The notes below the pieces were generated by a model. That model was not told the DNA's origin, ran no database searches, and was given only the letters and a program-made list of their open reading frames with translations. Shown piece by piece: positions 1 to 8,932 of a DNA stretch of 64,000 nt (the stretch's first letter is position 1; each line of letters begins with the position of its first letter). This stretch comes from CADCVQ01 sp038260305. GTDB taxonomy: Bacteria; Actinomycetota; Thermoleophilia; Solirubrobacterales; Solirubrobacteraceae. The position numbers and the translations under genes were made by a program. Location of the stretch: contig JBBSNY010000001.1 in assembly GCA_038260305.1 (NCBI GenBank), forward strand, positions 62,001 through 126,000. Reading direction: 5' to 3'.

Positions 1-1175
1 ATCCGGTGGCGCTGCAGGTCGCGAAACGCGCCGTAGTCCGAGACGATCTCGAAGCGGTAGCGCAGCGACTCCAGGCCACGGCCGGGCCGGTGACGGCGGT
101 TGGCCCGCTCGCCCATGAGATCGGCCACGAGCTCGCCGCGCTCGTCGTCGCGCAGCGAAGCGAGCGCGGCGCGCGTCGTCTGCTCGTCGACGCCCGTCGA
201 CTCGAACAGCAGCGCCGCGAGCATGAGCTCCTCGTCGCCGTCGTGATGGGTGAGGCGCACCGAGGGGCCGCCGGCGCCGTCATCGCCGGGGCGGCGATCG
301 AGCCCGAGCCGCGCTGCCCAGCGCTCGCCGGCCTGCTCGCGCCGGCGGAGGAACGCGACCCACTCGCCGCCGCGGTCGGGACGCTCGACACGTGACACGA
401 AGCTCGGCATGACGCCCTGCACGGCCTCGAGGATCATCGAACCGTAGTGGCGCGCCTCGGGCAGCGGGTGTGCGAGCAGGTGCAGGATGAGCTGCTCGTA
501 GGTCTGGCCCGTCGCGAAGATCCCCATGTGCGACAGCGACGCCGCCGGCAGCAGGCCGCGCAGCAGGTCCAACGCCTTCGCCTTGATCGCGCGCTCGTGC
601 GCCTTGACGGACTCGCCCTCGGCGGCGGGGTAGCGCTCCGCCGCCCACGCGATGACGCTCGGGATCGAGGCCGAGTAGATCCCGAAGATCTCATCCATCG
701 CGGCCTCGTAGTCGGGGCCGAGCGACGGGTCGCGGTAGTAGCGGTAGCGCGACGTGCCCTCGATCGGGCGGTCGTAGGCGATGTAGCGCGTCGACTGCTC
801 GAGATAGGCACCCAGGCGCGGGCGCTGGAGCACCTTCGTCAGGACGTTGGAGACCCACTCACAGGCGACGTGCGCGCCGCCGAGCTGGGCGATCGAGTCG
901 TCGCCATAGCCGACGAAGATGCGCTCGTAGAAGTCCGCGGCGCGGGCGCCCTCCTGATTGTCGTACGTCGCGACGCCGTCCCCGAGCGACTGCGCGAACT
1001 CGTCGAGGAACAGGCGGCGCAGGGTCCCGGGGTAGCGCGAGTAGCGTGCGAACAGCGCCCCCTTGACGGTCTCGGGCAGGTTGACGAGCGCGAACACCGG
1101 GCTGTCGCAGTTCGTGACGTGCGGCTCGAGTCGGGCGCGCTCCTGCGCGCTGAAGGTCTCGACGGGGTACTCCAC
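1..1175 (-). CDS. thyX: FAD-dependent thymidylate synthase (ThyX family), 3' end outside window
   Basis: Flavin-dependent methylation of dUMP to dTMP. Reading the minus strand from a GTG at 1175 gives about 391 uninterrupted codons to the window edge, with no stop. The last residues in the window are DLQRHR, the start of the ThyX signature RHRxxSxNExSxR, so the rest of the signature lies to the left. The segment before it (SHMGIFATGQTYEQLILHLL, then SDYGAFRDLQRHR) fits the long two-domain ThyX-like proteins of actinobacteria. The first half carries a related YGDDSIAQLGGAH stretch. GTG 1175 has no clear Shine-Dalgarno sequence, and TTG 1184 in the same frame is an alternative start. It is divergent from the small membrane protein at 1196. 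Family assignment is firm; whether this copy is the active synthase cannot be seen here. Confidence 0.8.
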   Translation of the reverse strand, partial: MEYPVETFSAQERARLEPHVTNCDSPVFALVNLPETVKGALFARYSRYPGTLRRLFLDEFAQSLGDGVATYDNQEGARAADFYERIFVGYGDDSIAQLGGAHVACEWVSNVLTKVLQRPRLGAYLEQSTRYIAYDRPIEGTSRYRYYRDPSLGPDYEAAMDEIFGIYSASIPSVIAWAAERYPAAEGESVKAHERAIKAKALDLLRGLLPAASLSHMGIFATGQTYEQLILHLLAHPLPEARHYGSMILEAVQGVMPSFVSRVERPDRGGEWVAFLRRREQAGERWAARLGLDRRPGDDGAGGPSVRLTHHDGDEELMLAALLFESTGVDEQTTRAALASLRDDERGELVADLMGERANRRHRPGRGLESLRYRFEIVSDYGAFRDLQRHR

Positions 1176-1195
1176 GGGGGGCAAGAGGCTAACGC

Positions 1196-1417
1196 GTGCC
1201 TCGGCGGACGCGCCTGGCGTCCATCATCGTCGACAAGCTGCTGCGCAACCGCGGCCGGTCGCTCGTGGTCGTCGTCATCTGCGCGCTGACCGCATCCGCC
1301 AGCCTGGCGATGGAACTGCCGAGCAGGCACCCGCTCGGCGTCTGGCTCGCGGCGGCCCTTGTCTGCTCCTGCGCTGCGCTGCGCCTGGCTTGGTCAGCGG
1401 TCCGGGCGGCCAGGTAG
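1196..1417 (+). CDS. small two-TM membrane protein, unknown function
   Basis: A 73-residue protein with GTG start. It has a basic N-terminus (PRRTRLASIIVDKLLRNRGR) followed by two hydrophobic segments, roughly residues 22-39 and 47-66, so a small inner-membrane protein is predicted. Third codon positions are nearly all G or C, as in real genes here, which argues against chance. It starts 20 bp from the divergent thyX gene. I do not recognise a family. The start is uncertain because no strong ribosome binding site is visible. Confidence 0.45.
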   Translation: MPRRTRLASIIVDKLLRNRGRSLVVVVICALTASASLAMELPSRHPLGVWLAAALVCSCAALRLAWSAVRAAR

Positions 1418-1464
1418 AATGGGCGTCGCTTGAGCCTCACGACATGTCTGCCGAAGGGCGAACC

Positions 1465-1536
1465 ATGGGCAAAGCCTCCAACCGCATGCGAACGAACGGC
1501 GCGTACGTCATCAAGTCGGCGGAGAGCGTGCCGTAA
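1465..1536 (+). CDS. possible 23-residue peptide
   Basis: ATG preceded at a good distance by GAAGGG, encoding a short basic peptide starting MGKASNRMRTNG and ending in TAA. An in-frame ATG at 1444 would add seven residues. It lies in the 235-bp gap between the small membrane protein and the convergent SDR gene; nothing else is recognisable in that gap. Support is only the ribosome binding site, so this is tentative. Confidence 0.2.
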   Translation: MGKASNRMRTNGAYVIKSAESVP

Positions 1537-1652
1537 CCCGATCGAGCCCCGGGGGCCGCTCAACGGGCGTGCTCCGGTTGTGACCGCGGCGGACAAGAAG
1601 CTCGCCGAGGCCGTCCGGCTTCGCCACCGCAGCGCGTAGCCCCGCTGGCGCT

Positions 1653-2579
1653 TCAGCCGACCGGGACGCGGGGCGGCTGCTCGGCGTCGACGGCGACGCC
1701 GAGCTTCGCATGCTGGTCGCCGAGCCCGCCCTGCGCCGGGTCGGCGAGCGACAGCGCCCCGGGGAGCTGTCGGTGCAAGCGCGACTGCAGCTCGGTCAGC
1801 GGCTGCAACACGCCGCGCAGCACGAGCGCCTCGCCGACGTAGCGCGGCGCCCAGACGCGCGCCTTGCGGCGCGCGACGGCGCGCTCGATCGCGTCGATCG
1901 CGTCCGACAGCGGCGCCGGCGTGGCGACGAACTTCGGCAGCGTCGACATCATGACCTGCGACGACGGGTGCGCGAAGCTGGCGCGCACGAGGTCGGTGTC
2001 GATGAAGCCGAAGTACGCACAGCCGACGCGCGCGCCCGACGGCGCCGTCTCCGCTCGCAGGCTGTTCGTCAGCGCCTCGACGCCGGCCTTGGAGGCCGCG
2101 TAGGGCCCCATCAGCGGGGCGTGGCTGGCGGCCGCCAGCGAGGCGATGTTCAGCAGGTAGCCCTTGCGCTCGGTGATCTGCGCGATGACCGCGCGATCGG
2201 TGCGCCAGACGCCCATCAGGTTGACCTCGAGCGTGCGCTCGACCTGCTCGATCGGGGCCGTCGCGAGGCGTCCGATGTAGCTGATGCCGGCATTCGCGAT
2301 CGCGACGTCGATGGCGCCGAACAGCGACACCGTCCCGCGCACCGCACGCTGCAGCGCGTCGTAGTCGGTGACGTCGGCCTCGAATGCCGCGGCGCGGTCG
2401 CCGAGCTCGGCCGCGAGCTCGTCGAGCAGCTCGGGCTCGAGGCCGACGAGCGCGACGTTGGCGCCGGCCGCGTGCAGGCGCCGCGCGCTCGCGGCGCCGA
2501 TGCCGCGTGCGGCGCCGGTGATGAAGACCGTCCTTCCGGCGACGTCGTAGTCGGGCGAGGAGAGCAGGGGGAGTCTCAT
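1653..2579 (-). CDS. short-chain dehydrogenase/reductase (SDR)
   Basis: NAD(P)-dependent oxidoreductase of the classical SDR family, 308 aa. The cofactor motif TGAARGIG is at residues 21-28, the NAG motif at 96-98, the catalytic Ser at about 147, and the YxxxK pair is Y160/K164. Beyond the Rossmann core (about residues 15-255) there is a C-terminal extension of some 50 residues without a recognisable fold. The ATG overlaps the stop of the upstream monooxygenase by 4 nt, so the two are translationally coupled. That coupling suggests successive oxidation/reduction steps on a lipophilic alcohol, ketone or ester. The substrate is unknown. Confidence 0.85.
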   Translation of the reverse strand: MRLPLLSSPDYDVAGRTVFITGAARGIGAASARRLHAAGANVALVGLEPELLDELAAELGDRAAAFEADVTDYDALQRAVRGTVSLFGAIDVAIANAGISYIGRLATAPIEQVERTLEVNLMGVWRTDRAVIAQITERKGYLLNIASLAAASHAPLMGPYAASKAGVEALTNSLRAETAPSGARVGCAYFGFIDTDLVRASFAHPSSQVMMSTLPKFVATPAPLSDAIDAIERAVARRKARVWAPRYVGEALVLRGVLQPLTELQSRLHRQLPGALSLADPAQGGLGDQHAKLGVAVDAEQPPRVPVG

Positions 2580-4126
2580 GGCAGCACCGTGGCGGGCTCG
2601 GCGACGCCGACCCGCAGCTCGTAGTTGTCGGCGTCGAAGCGGCGCGTGCGCCGCCGGAAGCGGAACGTGAAGTCAGGCCACAGCGTCGTGTTGTTGCCGT
2701 TGGCGTCGAGGTACCAGCTCGCGCATCCCGAGGACCAGACGGTGGCGGGCATCATCGATTGCACCTCCTCGTTGAACGCGGCGACCGCGGCGGGCCGCAC
2801 CTCTACGCTGGCGATACCCCGCTCGTCCATCTGCGAAATCGCGTCGATGACGTAGTTCAGCTGCGACTCGATCATGAACACCATCGAGCTGTGGCCGAGG
2901 CCGGTGTTCGGCCCGATGATCTTGAAGAGATTCGGGAAGCCGGCCATCGCCGTGCCGAGATAGGCCTGCGGGCTGAGGCCAACGACCTCGGCGAGCGTCT
3001 TGCCGGCGCGCCCGCGCACGAGCCACGCCGTCGGCGGGTCGGTGACGTGAAAGCCCGTGCCGAGGATGATCGTGTCGACCTCGCGGCGCGTGCCGTCGGC
3101 AAGCACGATCTCGCGCCCCTCGACCTTCGTGATCGCCTCGGTGACGAGCTCGACGTTCGGCTTGCACAACGACGGATACCAGACGTTTGAGATCAGCACG
3201 CGCTTGCAGCCGAGGCGGAAGTCGGGCTCGAGCCTGCGCCGCAGCTCCGGGTCGCGGACCTGGCGGCGCAGGTGCAGCTTCGCGAGCCGCTCGGCCGGCT
3301 GCGCCAGCCGCGGGTTCTTCGCGAAGCCGAGGACGAGCGTCTCGCGGCTCCAGTAGACCGCGGTGCGCACGGCCCGCTGCGCGAGCGGCAGCACGCGGTA
3401 CACCAGCCGCTCCACGCGCGAGGTGGGGCGGTCGGAGTGCGGCATGATCCACGGCGGCGTGCGCTGGAAGACGTGCATCTGGCCGACCTTCGGCTGGATC
3501 TGAGGCACGAACTGGATCGCCGACGCGCCGGTGCCGATGACCGCTACGCGGTCGCCGTCGAGCGCGTGGTCGTGATCCCAGCGCGCGGAGTGGAACATCG
3601 TGCCCTCGAAGCTCTCGAGGCCGGGGATCGGCGGCACCGAGGGATGGCTGAGCGGGCCCGTCGCGTCGATCAGCAGCGATGCGGAGTAGGCGCCGCGCGT
3701 GGTCTGCACCTGCCAGCGCCGCTGCGTCTCGTCCCACGTCGCGCACGTGAGCTCGTGCCCGAGGCGCAGCTGCTCGCTGAGGCCGTGGCGCTCGGCGGTG
3801 CGGCGCAGGTAGGCCCAGATCTCGGGCTGGCGGGAGTACGTGCGCGTCCACGACGGGTTCGGCGCGAACGAGAACGAGTACAGGTGCGAGGGGACGTCGC
3901 ACTGGCAGCCGGGGTAGGTGTTCGCCTGCCACGTGCCGCCGATGTCGTCGGCCCGCTCGAGCACGACGAAGTCCTCGATCCCGGCCTGCTTCAGGCGGAT
4001 CGCCATGCCGAGGCCGGCGAAGCCGCCGCCGACGATTGCGATGCGCACGATCGCCGGCTCGACACGGCCGTCGTCGCCGGATGCTGCGGGCTTGCGGATC
4101 ATGGGGGCGAGGGTATTGACAGCCAT
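2576..4126 (-). CDS. flavin-containing monooxygenase, Baeyer-Villiger-like
   Basis: FAD/NADPH-dependent monooxygenase, 516 aa. The FAD-binding GGGFAG is at 33-38 and the NADPH Rossmann motif GTGASA at 198-203. Between them, FEGTMFHSARWDHD (173-186) matches the Baeyer-Villiger fingerprint FxGxxxHxxxW[PD], with Asp after the Trp. GGTWQANTYPGCQCDVPS is the usual FAD-contact region of this family. It likely oxygenates ketones or similar carbonyls in the cytosol. It sits between the membrane protein at 4143 (16-bp gap) and the SDR (4-nt overlap), in one apparent operon. A ketone produced by the SDR and oxidised by this enzyme is a reasonable guess but not proven. Confidence 0.85.
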   Translation of the reverse strand: MAVNTLAPMIRKPAASGDDGRVEPAIVRIAIVGGGFAGLGMAIRLKQAGIEDFVVLERADDIGGTWQANTYPGCQCDVPSHLYSFSFAPNPSWTRTYSRQPEIWAYLRRTAERHGLSEQLRLGHELTCATWDETQRRWQVQTTRGAYSASLLIDATGPLSHPSVPPIPGLESFEGTMFHSARWDHDHALDGDRVAVIGTGASAIQFVPQIQPKVGQMHVFQRTPPWIMPHSDRPTSRVERLVYRVLPLAQRAVRTAVYWSRETLVLGFAKNPRLAQPAERLAKLHLRRQVRDPELRRRLEPDFRLGCKRVLISNVWYPSLCKPNVELVTEAITKVEGREIVLADGTRREVDTIILGTGFHVTDPPTAWLVRGRAGKTLAEVVGLSPQAYLGTAMAGFPNLFKIIGPNTGLGHSSMVFMIESQLNYVIDAISQMDERGIASVEVRPAAVAAFNEEVQSMMPATVWSSGCASWYLDANGNNTTLWPDFTFRFRRRTRRFDADNYELRVGVAEPATVLP

Positions 4127-4142
4127 GGTCGGGGTCCTGACT

Positions 4143-6005
4143 TCAGGCGGTCGGGGGAGTGGCGAGGGCCGACGCCTTGCGCCGGGACTCCGAGGCGGCG
4201 CCGCGGCTACCCACCGCCGTCAGGCGGACGCGGTGCAGCCCCCAGGACAGCATCCCCAGCAGGACGAACGTGACGAACCCGATGACGCCGTAGGCGCCGT
4301 ACGTCACGAGCGGGTCCTTCGTCTTCGCCTCGCGTTGCAGGAGCTTGTGGTCGGACTGGAAGGGGCGCACGAAGGTGCGTGGCGCGGGCACGAGCGGCGC
4401 CGGGATCGCGGCGTCCGCGGGGGCGTAGATCGGCACGCCGAGCAGCGAGTTGCCCATCTGCATGCGGATCAGCGCCTTGTAGTCGCCCCACAGCGGGATC
4501 GGCTCCTGCGAGCGGTAGACGCCGGGACGGATCTGCTTCATGTGGCTGACGACGAGGCCGCCGCCCTGCCACGCGGTCGCAGTCAGCGTCGTCGCTCCGT
4601 CCGCGGCGCTCGGCGGGTTCATCTGCGCGGTCACGATCGCCGTGCGCGCCGGCCCGCTGTTGACATCGCGTAGCGTGACCTTCGCAGTCGCGGTGCTGCT
4701 CGACGGCGTGTAGAGGCAGAACGCGATGATCCCTGCGACCACGACGGCGCCACCGAGGCCGACCTCGCGCAGGCCGCGCACGTTGGGGATCTCGTCGGAG
4801 GCGAGGCGGGCGCCCATCCAGGCGCCGATCAGGCTCGCCGCGAGGGCCGTCGTGAGACCGAACGCGGCGACCTCCGGCAGGATCGTGGTCGGCCAGGGCA
4901 GCGCCATCCAGACGTGCGACCAGCCCCACTCGGCCGCGAGGCCGATCGTGCCGAGCGCGAGGCCGCACCAGGCGCCGAACACGATCGGCCTGCGCGGGGA
5001 GACGACGAACGCGATGCCTTCGACGAGCGCCACTTCGACGAGATAGAGCGGAAAGTGGGCCGCTGTCTCACCGATCGTGCCGACGAGCAGCGACAGGCCT
5101 GCCCGCATGATGATGAAGAACAGGACGGCCTGAAGCGCCTTGCCCGGGCCGAGCCAGACCCGCGTCGCGACGAGAACGACGCCCGCGGCGAGCATGATCA
5201 GGATCGGCTGGAAGACGAGCTGGAACTGCGGGATGCCGAGGTCGAACTCGAGCTGGAACGTCGATAGGGCGATGAGCAGGCCGCCCGGCAGCCAGACGTT
5301 GCGCAGGTGCTTGACCCACCACTTCTCCGTCTCGATCTGGCCCGTTCTCTTCATGACCCGCACGGCCTCGACCTGCAACACGGCGATTCCGACGAGCGTC
5401 ATGCCTGCGCCGCCGATGAGCATCAGGTGCGTCGGCCCCCACAGCGTGACGTCCTGGCCGAAGAGCCGGTGCCAGCCGTCGTCGAGCGGGAAGCCGAGCA
5501 GCGAGAAGCTGCCAGAGGCGAACATCAGGATGCCGCCGAGCGGTGCGTACCAGTCGCGCGTGATCTTGATGAAGGTCGGTCCTTCCTTGCGCTCGGGCAG
5601 GCAGATCGCGAAGAAGCCCGCCATCACGATGCCGAACAGGCCGGCGAGGATGAAGTAGTGCGCGGGCGTCCCGAACGCGCCCTGGTCGCGGCCGACGTCG
5701 ACGTGCAGCGACACGTCCCAGTAGAGGCCGAAGAGCGCCGTGATGAGCGACACGATCGCCAGGCCGCAGGGCATCGATGCCCAACCCGGTTGACCGGACA
5801 CGCGCAGCGCGAAGCGGTCGAGCCAGCCGATGACGGGAACGAGGCCGGAGCGGTAGCCCAGCCCTCCCATCAGCAGCACGAATGAGTAGATCGCAACGAT
5901 GACGCCCATCGTCTCGATGTCCTTCGTCGCGGCGCCCCCCGCTGGGGGCGCCGCGGGTGGCGTTGCGGCGGAGAGGATCGACAGACCCGCGTGAAGGGAG
6001 CTCAT
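4143..6005 (-). CDS. large polytopic membrane protein with C-terminal Ig-like/FixH-like domain
   Basis: 620 aa with about twelve hydrophobic helices across residues 30-440. A polar domain follows (about 450-560: AKVTLRDVNSGPARTAIVTA, later GVYRSQEPIPLWGDYKALIR), then a last helix near 575-595. The polar part resembles the YtkA/FixH-like beta-sandwich found in copper-handling and CopD-like proteins, though the match is by pattern only. His-rich helix ends (for example YWDVSLHVDVGRDQG, WGPTHLMLIGGAG) recall metal- or haem-binding membrane proteins. It is first in an operon with the flavin monooxygenase and SDR. The function is not established; a role in metal or redox handling is inference. Confidence 0.6.
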   Translation of the reverse strand: MSSLHAGLSILSAATPPAAPPAGGAATKDIETMGVIVAIYSFVLLMGGLGYRSGLVPVIGWLDRFALRVSGQPGWASMPCGLAIVSLITALFGLYWDVSLHVDVGRDQGAFGTPAHYFILAGLFGIVMAGFFAICLPERKEGPTFIKITRDWYAPLGGILMFASGSFSLLGFPLDDGWHRLFGQDVTLWGPTHLMLIGGAGMTLVGIAVLQVEAVRVMKRTGQIETEKWWVKHLRNVWLPGGLLIALSTFQLEFDLGIPQFQLVFQPILIMLAAGVVLVATRVWLGPGKALQAVLFFIIMRAGLSLLVGTIGETAAHFPLYLVEVALVEGIAFVVSPRRPIVFGAWCGLALGTIGLAAEWGWSHVWMALPWPTTILPEVAAFGLTTALAASLIGAWMGARLASDEIPNVRGLREVGLGGAVVVAGIIAFCLYTPSSSTATAKVTLRDVNSGPARTAIVTAQMNPPSAADGATTLTATAWQGGGLVVSHMKQIRPGVYRSQEPIPLWGDYKALIRMQMGNSLLGVPIYAPADAAIPAPLVPAPRTFVRPFQSDHKLLQREAKTKDPLVTYGAYGVIGFVTFVLLGMLSWGLHRVRLTAVGSRGAASESRRKASALATPPTA

Positions 6006-6158
6006 GAGCGCAACCTAGCACGATGTCGTCATTTCATGTCACATTCTTTCGTGGCGCTGTTCTTGCGCCAGCGGCTGAGTGCCCTGCGTGATCGCGCCGG
6101 GGCGACGAGCTCGATCTCGCGCGCGCCGAAACACTGGGGCCTTGCCCGGGTTGTAGGT

Positions 6159-6179
6159 CCCCGAAGCCGGCGTTCGGGG
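6159..6179. promoter_or_regulatory. inverted repeat in divergent intergenic region
   Basis: CCCCGAA, a 7-nt centre GCCGGCG and TTCGGGG form a perfect palindromic hairpin. It lies in the 222-bp gap between the divergent membrane-protein gene (start 6005) and the collagen-like gene (start 6228). It could be an operator serving either gene or an RNA hairpin in the leader of the plus-strand gene. No clear promoter boxes can be assigned. Confidence 0.35.
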
Positions 6180-6227
6180 GTGGGATGGCTGATACCGTGC
6201 GCGCGTCCCAAGTCTGAGGAGGAGAAC

Positions 6228-6920
6228 ATGCTGAGGAGCGTCGTTCGACGTCCATCGCCTACGACCATCATCGCGCTGCTCGTGCTCGTGGTGATCGCGG
6301 CACCGCTCGCCGACGCGGCTCAGAAGGCGGTCAGTGGTCCCAAGGCGCAGTCCGCCGCCACGAAGAAGAAGTCCAGGAGCAAGACCGTCAACAAGGCGAA
6401 GTACGCCGATAACGCCGGCAAGATCCGCGGCTACAGCGTCGGCTTCGCCGCGCTGCCGAACCGCGTCGTGCTGACCGACGGCAGGGGCAAGTTCCCGGCG
6501 GCGGTCATCCCCGCCGGCACACAGGGCCCTCCCGGCCCTGCCGGGGCGCCCGGTCCGCAGGGCCCGAAGGGCAGCGGCTTCGGCCAGGTGCGCATCGCGT
6601 TCGTGACGGGATCGCCCGGCATCGACGGGGTGGCCGACTCCACCGCCGCATGCAACGCCGACGAGAAGGTCGTCGGGGGCGGGCACGAGATCGTCGTCCC
6701 CCCTCGCGTTGACAACAGCGATCGTTCCGTCGTCGAGGTGCGCCAGAGCAAGCCCGTCGTCGTCAACGCCGCCGCCGGGACGAGCGGCTGGTACGTACAG
6801 ATCCAGCGGATCCCTGCCGAGGTCACGTTCACGCCCGACGGCGTGGCGCATCAGAATTCGGCCCCTGCGGCCACGGAGAAGGTGGTCCAGGTCAAGGCGT
6901 GGGCAGTCTGCGCCAAATGA
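6228..6920 (+). CDS. secreted collagen-like protein
   Basis: 230 aa. The ATG at 6228 is chosen because GAGGAGGA lies just upstream and it is followed by a signal peptide (basic start, hydrophobic 14-28, ADAA cleavage region). A Lys-rich linker follows. Around residues 98-116 there is a short collagen-type Gly-X-Y run (GPPGPAGAPGPQGPKGSG), then a C-terminal domain of about 110 residues with two Cys and the pattern ADSTAACNADEKVVGGG. This layout (signal, Lys linker, short collagen stalk, compact C-terminal domain) is common in secreted proteins of soil actinobacteria. The role is presumably structural or adhesive at the cell surface. Confidence 0.65.
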   Translation: MLRSVVRRPSPTTIIALLVLVVIAAPLADAAQKAVSGPKAQSAATKKKSRSKTVNKAKYADNAGKIRGYSVGFAALPNRVVLTDGRGKFPAAVIPAGTQGPPGPAGAPGPQGPKGSGFGQVRIAFVTGSPGIDGVADSTAACNADEKVVGGGHEIVVPPRVDNSDRSVVEVRQSKPVVVNAAAGTSGWYVQIQRIPAEVTFTPDGVAHQNSAPAATEKVVQVKAWAVCAK

Positions 6921-6986
6921 GCGCTAGCCCCGTCGGAGCGTTAGGTTGAATCTATGTCCGTTCTCTTACAAGTGAGGTCTCACCGC

Positions 6987-7484
6987 ATGCATCGTCCGTC
7001 ATCTGTTCGCGCCGCCGTCGCCCTGGGTGCAGTCGCGCTCCTGGTCGCACTGGTCCCGCTGAACGCATTTGCGGCATCGCCGCGCAAGGACGCCGGTTAC
7101 CAGGGCTCCAGCACCCAGAAGTCCGGGAACCTGACCCTTCCGGTCGATCTGCGCGTCGCGAAGGATGGCAAGAGCGTCACGCGCTTCGACATCCAGTGGA
7201 CCTCCAAGTGCGCCTCGCCGACCGGCCGCCTCGCGCTCGGGGGACTCTCGGTGACGCTGAAGAAGGCGGTCAGCAAGCAGGGGTCATTCGGCGACAACGC
7301 CTCGTTCACGCGTGACTTCGGCAACGGGCAGAAGGGTCTGTTCACCGTCGTGCTCAAGGGCAAGTTCAACAAGAAGACGGCCGCGAAGGGCACCTTCAAG
7401 GTCTCCATCTCGATCCGCGACGCGGCCAACCAGCAGGTCGACACCTGTGAGAGCGGCAGCATCCGCTGGCAGGTTCGGGACTAG
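6987..7484 (+). CDS. secreted protein, unknown function
   Basis: 165 aa from the ATG at 6987, which has GTGAGG about 11 nt upstream; an in-frame ATG at 6954 would add 11 residues and spoil the signal peptide. The signal peptide ends near NAFAASP. The mature part is about 135 residues, beta-rich in character, with two Cys (SKCASPTG and DTCESGS) that could form a disulfide. It ends in TAG, overlapping by one base the GTG start of the L,D-transpeptidase, which suggests co-expression and a cell-envelope role. No family is recognised. Confidence 0.6.
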   Translation: MHRPSSVRAAVALGAVALLVALVPLNAFAASPRKDAGYQGSSTQKSGNLTLPVDLRVAKDGKSVTRFDIQWTSKCASPTGRLALGGLSVTLKKAVSKQGSFGDNASFTRDFGNGQKGLFTVVLKGKFNKKTAAKGTFKVSISIRDAANQQVDTCESGSIRWQVRD

Positions 7485-8224
7485 TGGCGCACGAGCCCAC
7501 GATGCCCGCGCGCGGACGGCTTGCCCGTGTGGGCATCGTGGTGCTCACCGCGGCGACCGCGACCCTCGCGGCGCCTGCCGCCGGCTTCGCGGCGCAGGTG
7601 CCGCGCGAGCCGCAGAAGGTCGCCGCCCTCAAGGAGACGGTCCTCGTTCGCGCCGAGCCCCGGACGGGCGCGGCGAAGCGCGGATATGTCGCGAGGCGAC
7701 GCCCGATCACCCAGCAGGTGACGACGCTGCCCGTGCTCGACGAGCGCGAGTCCAGCGACGGCCTGGAGTGGCTGCGGGTCCGCACCCCCGGTCGCGGCTC
7801 GAAGCGCACCGGCTGGATCCTGGCTTCCGCGGCGGACGAGGAGGAGGTCGGTTGGCGGATCTATGTCGACCGATCCGACCGCCGCGCCCGGATCTACTAC
7901 CTCGGCGTCGAGCGGGCGAGCTATCGCGTCGTCATCGGCAAGCCGAACACCCAGACCCCGACCGGCAGCTTCTTCGTCGAGGAGAACGTCCGCGAGCCGA
8001 AGTCCCAAGGGATCGGTCCGTACGCGATCGCGCTCAGCGCGCGCTCCGGCGTCTACAAGGAGTTCGACGGCGGGCCTGGGCAGATCGCGCTGCACGGCAA
8101 GGGCATCCTCCCCGGAGCGCTCGGCAGCGCCTCGTCGCACGGCTGCGTACGCTTCGCGAACTCTGCGATCAACTGGCTCGGTGAGCGCATCGACGCCGGC
8201 ACGCCGGTCACGATCTCGCAGTGA
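7484..8224 (+). CDS. L,D-transpeptidase (YkuD domain) with SH3-like N-terminal domain
   Basis: Cross-links or remodels peptidoglycan through a catalytic Cys. The YkuD domain covers about residues 122-246 and shows H204 (IALHGKG) and the SHGCVR motif at 218-223 with nucleophile C221 and H219. An SH3-like region (about 45-118, with ETVLVRAEP and GWILAS) precedes it, as in other exported L,D-transpeptidases. Signal peptide is at residues 8-37. GTG 7484 and ATG 7502 are both possible starts; the second gives a more usual signal peptide. It is coupled to the secreted protein upstream. Confidence 0.85.
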   Translation: MAHEPTMPARGRLARVGIVVLTAATATLAAPAAGFAAQVPREPQKVAALKETVLVRAEPRTGAAKRGYVARRRPITQQVTTLPVLDERESSDGLEWLRVRTPGRGSKRTGWILASAADEEEVGWRIYVDRSDRRARIYYLGVERASYRVVIGKPNTQTPTGSFFVEENVREPKSQGIGPYAIALSARSGVYKEFDGGPGQIALHGKGILPGALGSASSHGCVRFANSAINWLGERIDAGTPVTISQ

Positions 8225-8306
8225 TCGCCGCGGCGGCGTTGCGCCGTCGCAGCCGCTGCCCGCACCCGACCATCTTGCGTCGCCGGCGCGCGCGGCCGGA
8301 TTCATA

Positions 8307-8795
8307 GTGGTCGCCGCAAACGGAGCACGCTTGCGCTCGGCCGCCGGCGCAGTCGGCGCCCTCGCCGTCACGACGATGCTCGGCTGCGGTGCCGACTCGC
8401 CTACCATCGGTCCCGCGGCCGCGAAGACGACCGCCACGTCGCATTCCAGCGCGCCGGCCACGAGCACAGCGCCGCGCTCGCCCGGCGCGAGGCCGACCGC
8501 TCCGGGTGCGACCGGCGCGGGGACGGCCACGAGCACAGCGCCGCGATCCGCGGGTTCGGCGCCGACCGCGACGACGCCCGCTCCGCCGGTGACGGGCTCG
8601 TCGCGAGGCTCCACCGCGTCGACGGCGTCCAACTGCACGGACGGCTCGTGCACCGTCCGCGTGACCTGCGACGGGAAGGTCCAGTCGAGGCGCGGGCCCG
8701 GACCGGTCAGCACGAGCTCGTCGAGCGTGAACGGCAGGACCGTGATCACGCTGCACTTCGCGGGCGGCGCACGCGACGCCGTCGTGCGCTGCTGA
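8307..8795 (+). CDS. putative lipoprotein with Ser/Thr/Ala/Pro-rich linker
   Basis: About 162 aa from a GTG at 8307. A hydrophobic N-terminus ends in MLGCG, a plausible lipobox with the lipidated Cys about residue 31. A low-complexity linker of about 85 residues rich in Thr, Ala, Pro and Ser spans the wall, followed by a small C-terminal domain with Cys at NCTDGSCTVRVTC and a final C, enough for two disulfides. There is no good ribosome binding site, and the start could be slightly elsewhere. It likely sits at the outer face of the membrane. Unknown function. Confidence 0.5.
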   Translation: MVAANGARLRSAAGAVGALAVTTMLGCGADSPTIGPAAAKTTATSHSSAPATSTAPRSPGARPTAPGATGAGTATSTAPRSAGSAPTATTPAPPVTGSSRGSTASTASNCTDGSCTVRVTCDGKVQSRRGPGPVSTSSSSVNGRTVITLHFAGGARDAVVRC

Positions 8796-8932
8796 CGTCC
8801 GACTCGACGGATCCGTCGGGCAGATGCGGCTGCCGGCCGCGTCTTCCCGGACCAAGCCCCAGTCGGGCATCCCGGAGAACTCGACGGCACTTCCGGCCGA
8901 CAGCACGATGGGCCGTCACGGACCCTTAACGA

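Noticed and set aside
447..1289. Long open frame on the plus strand
   Set aside because: It is opposite the thyX gene, which has clear family motifs; Arg/Asp/Val-rich composition is that of an antisense shadow.
1577..1639. Short plus-strand frame ending AVRLRHRSA
   Set aside because: Very short and without ribosome binding site; not enough to call a gene.
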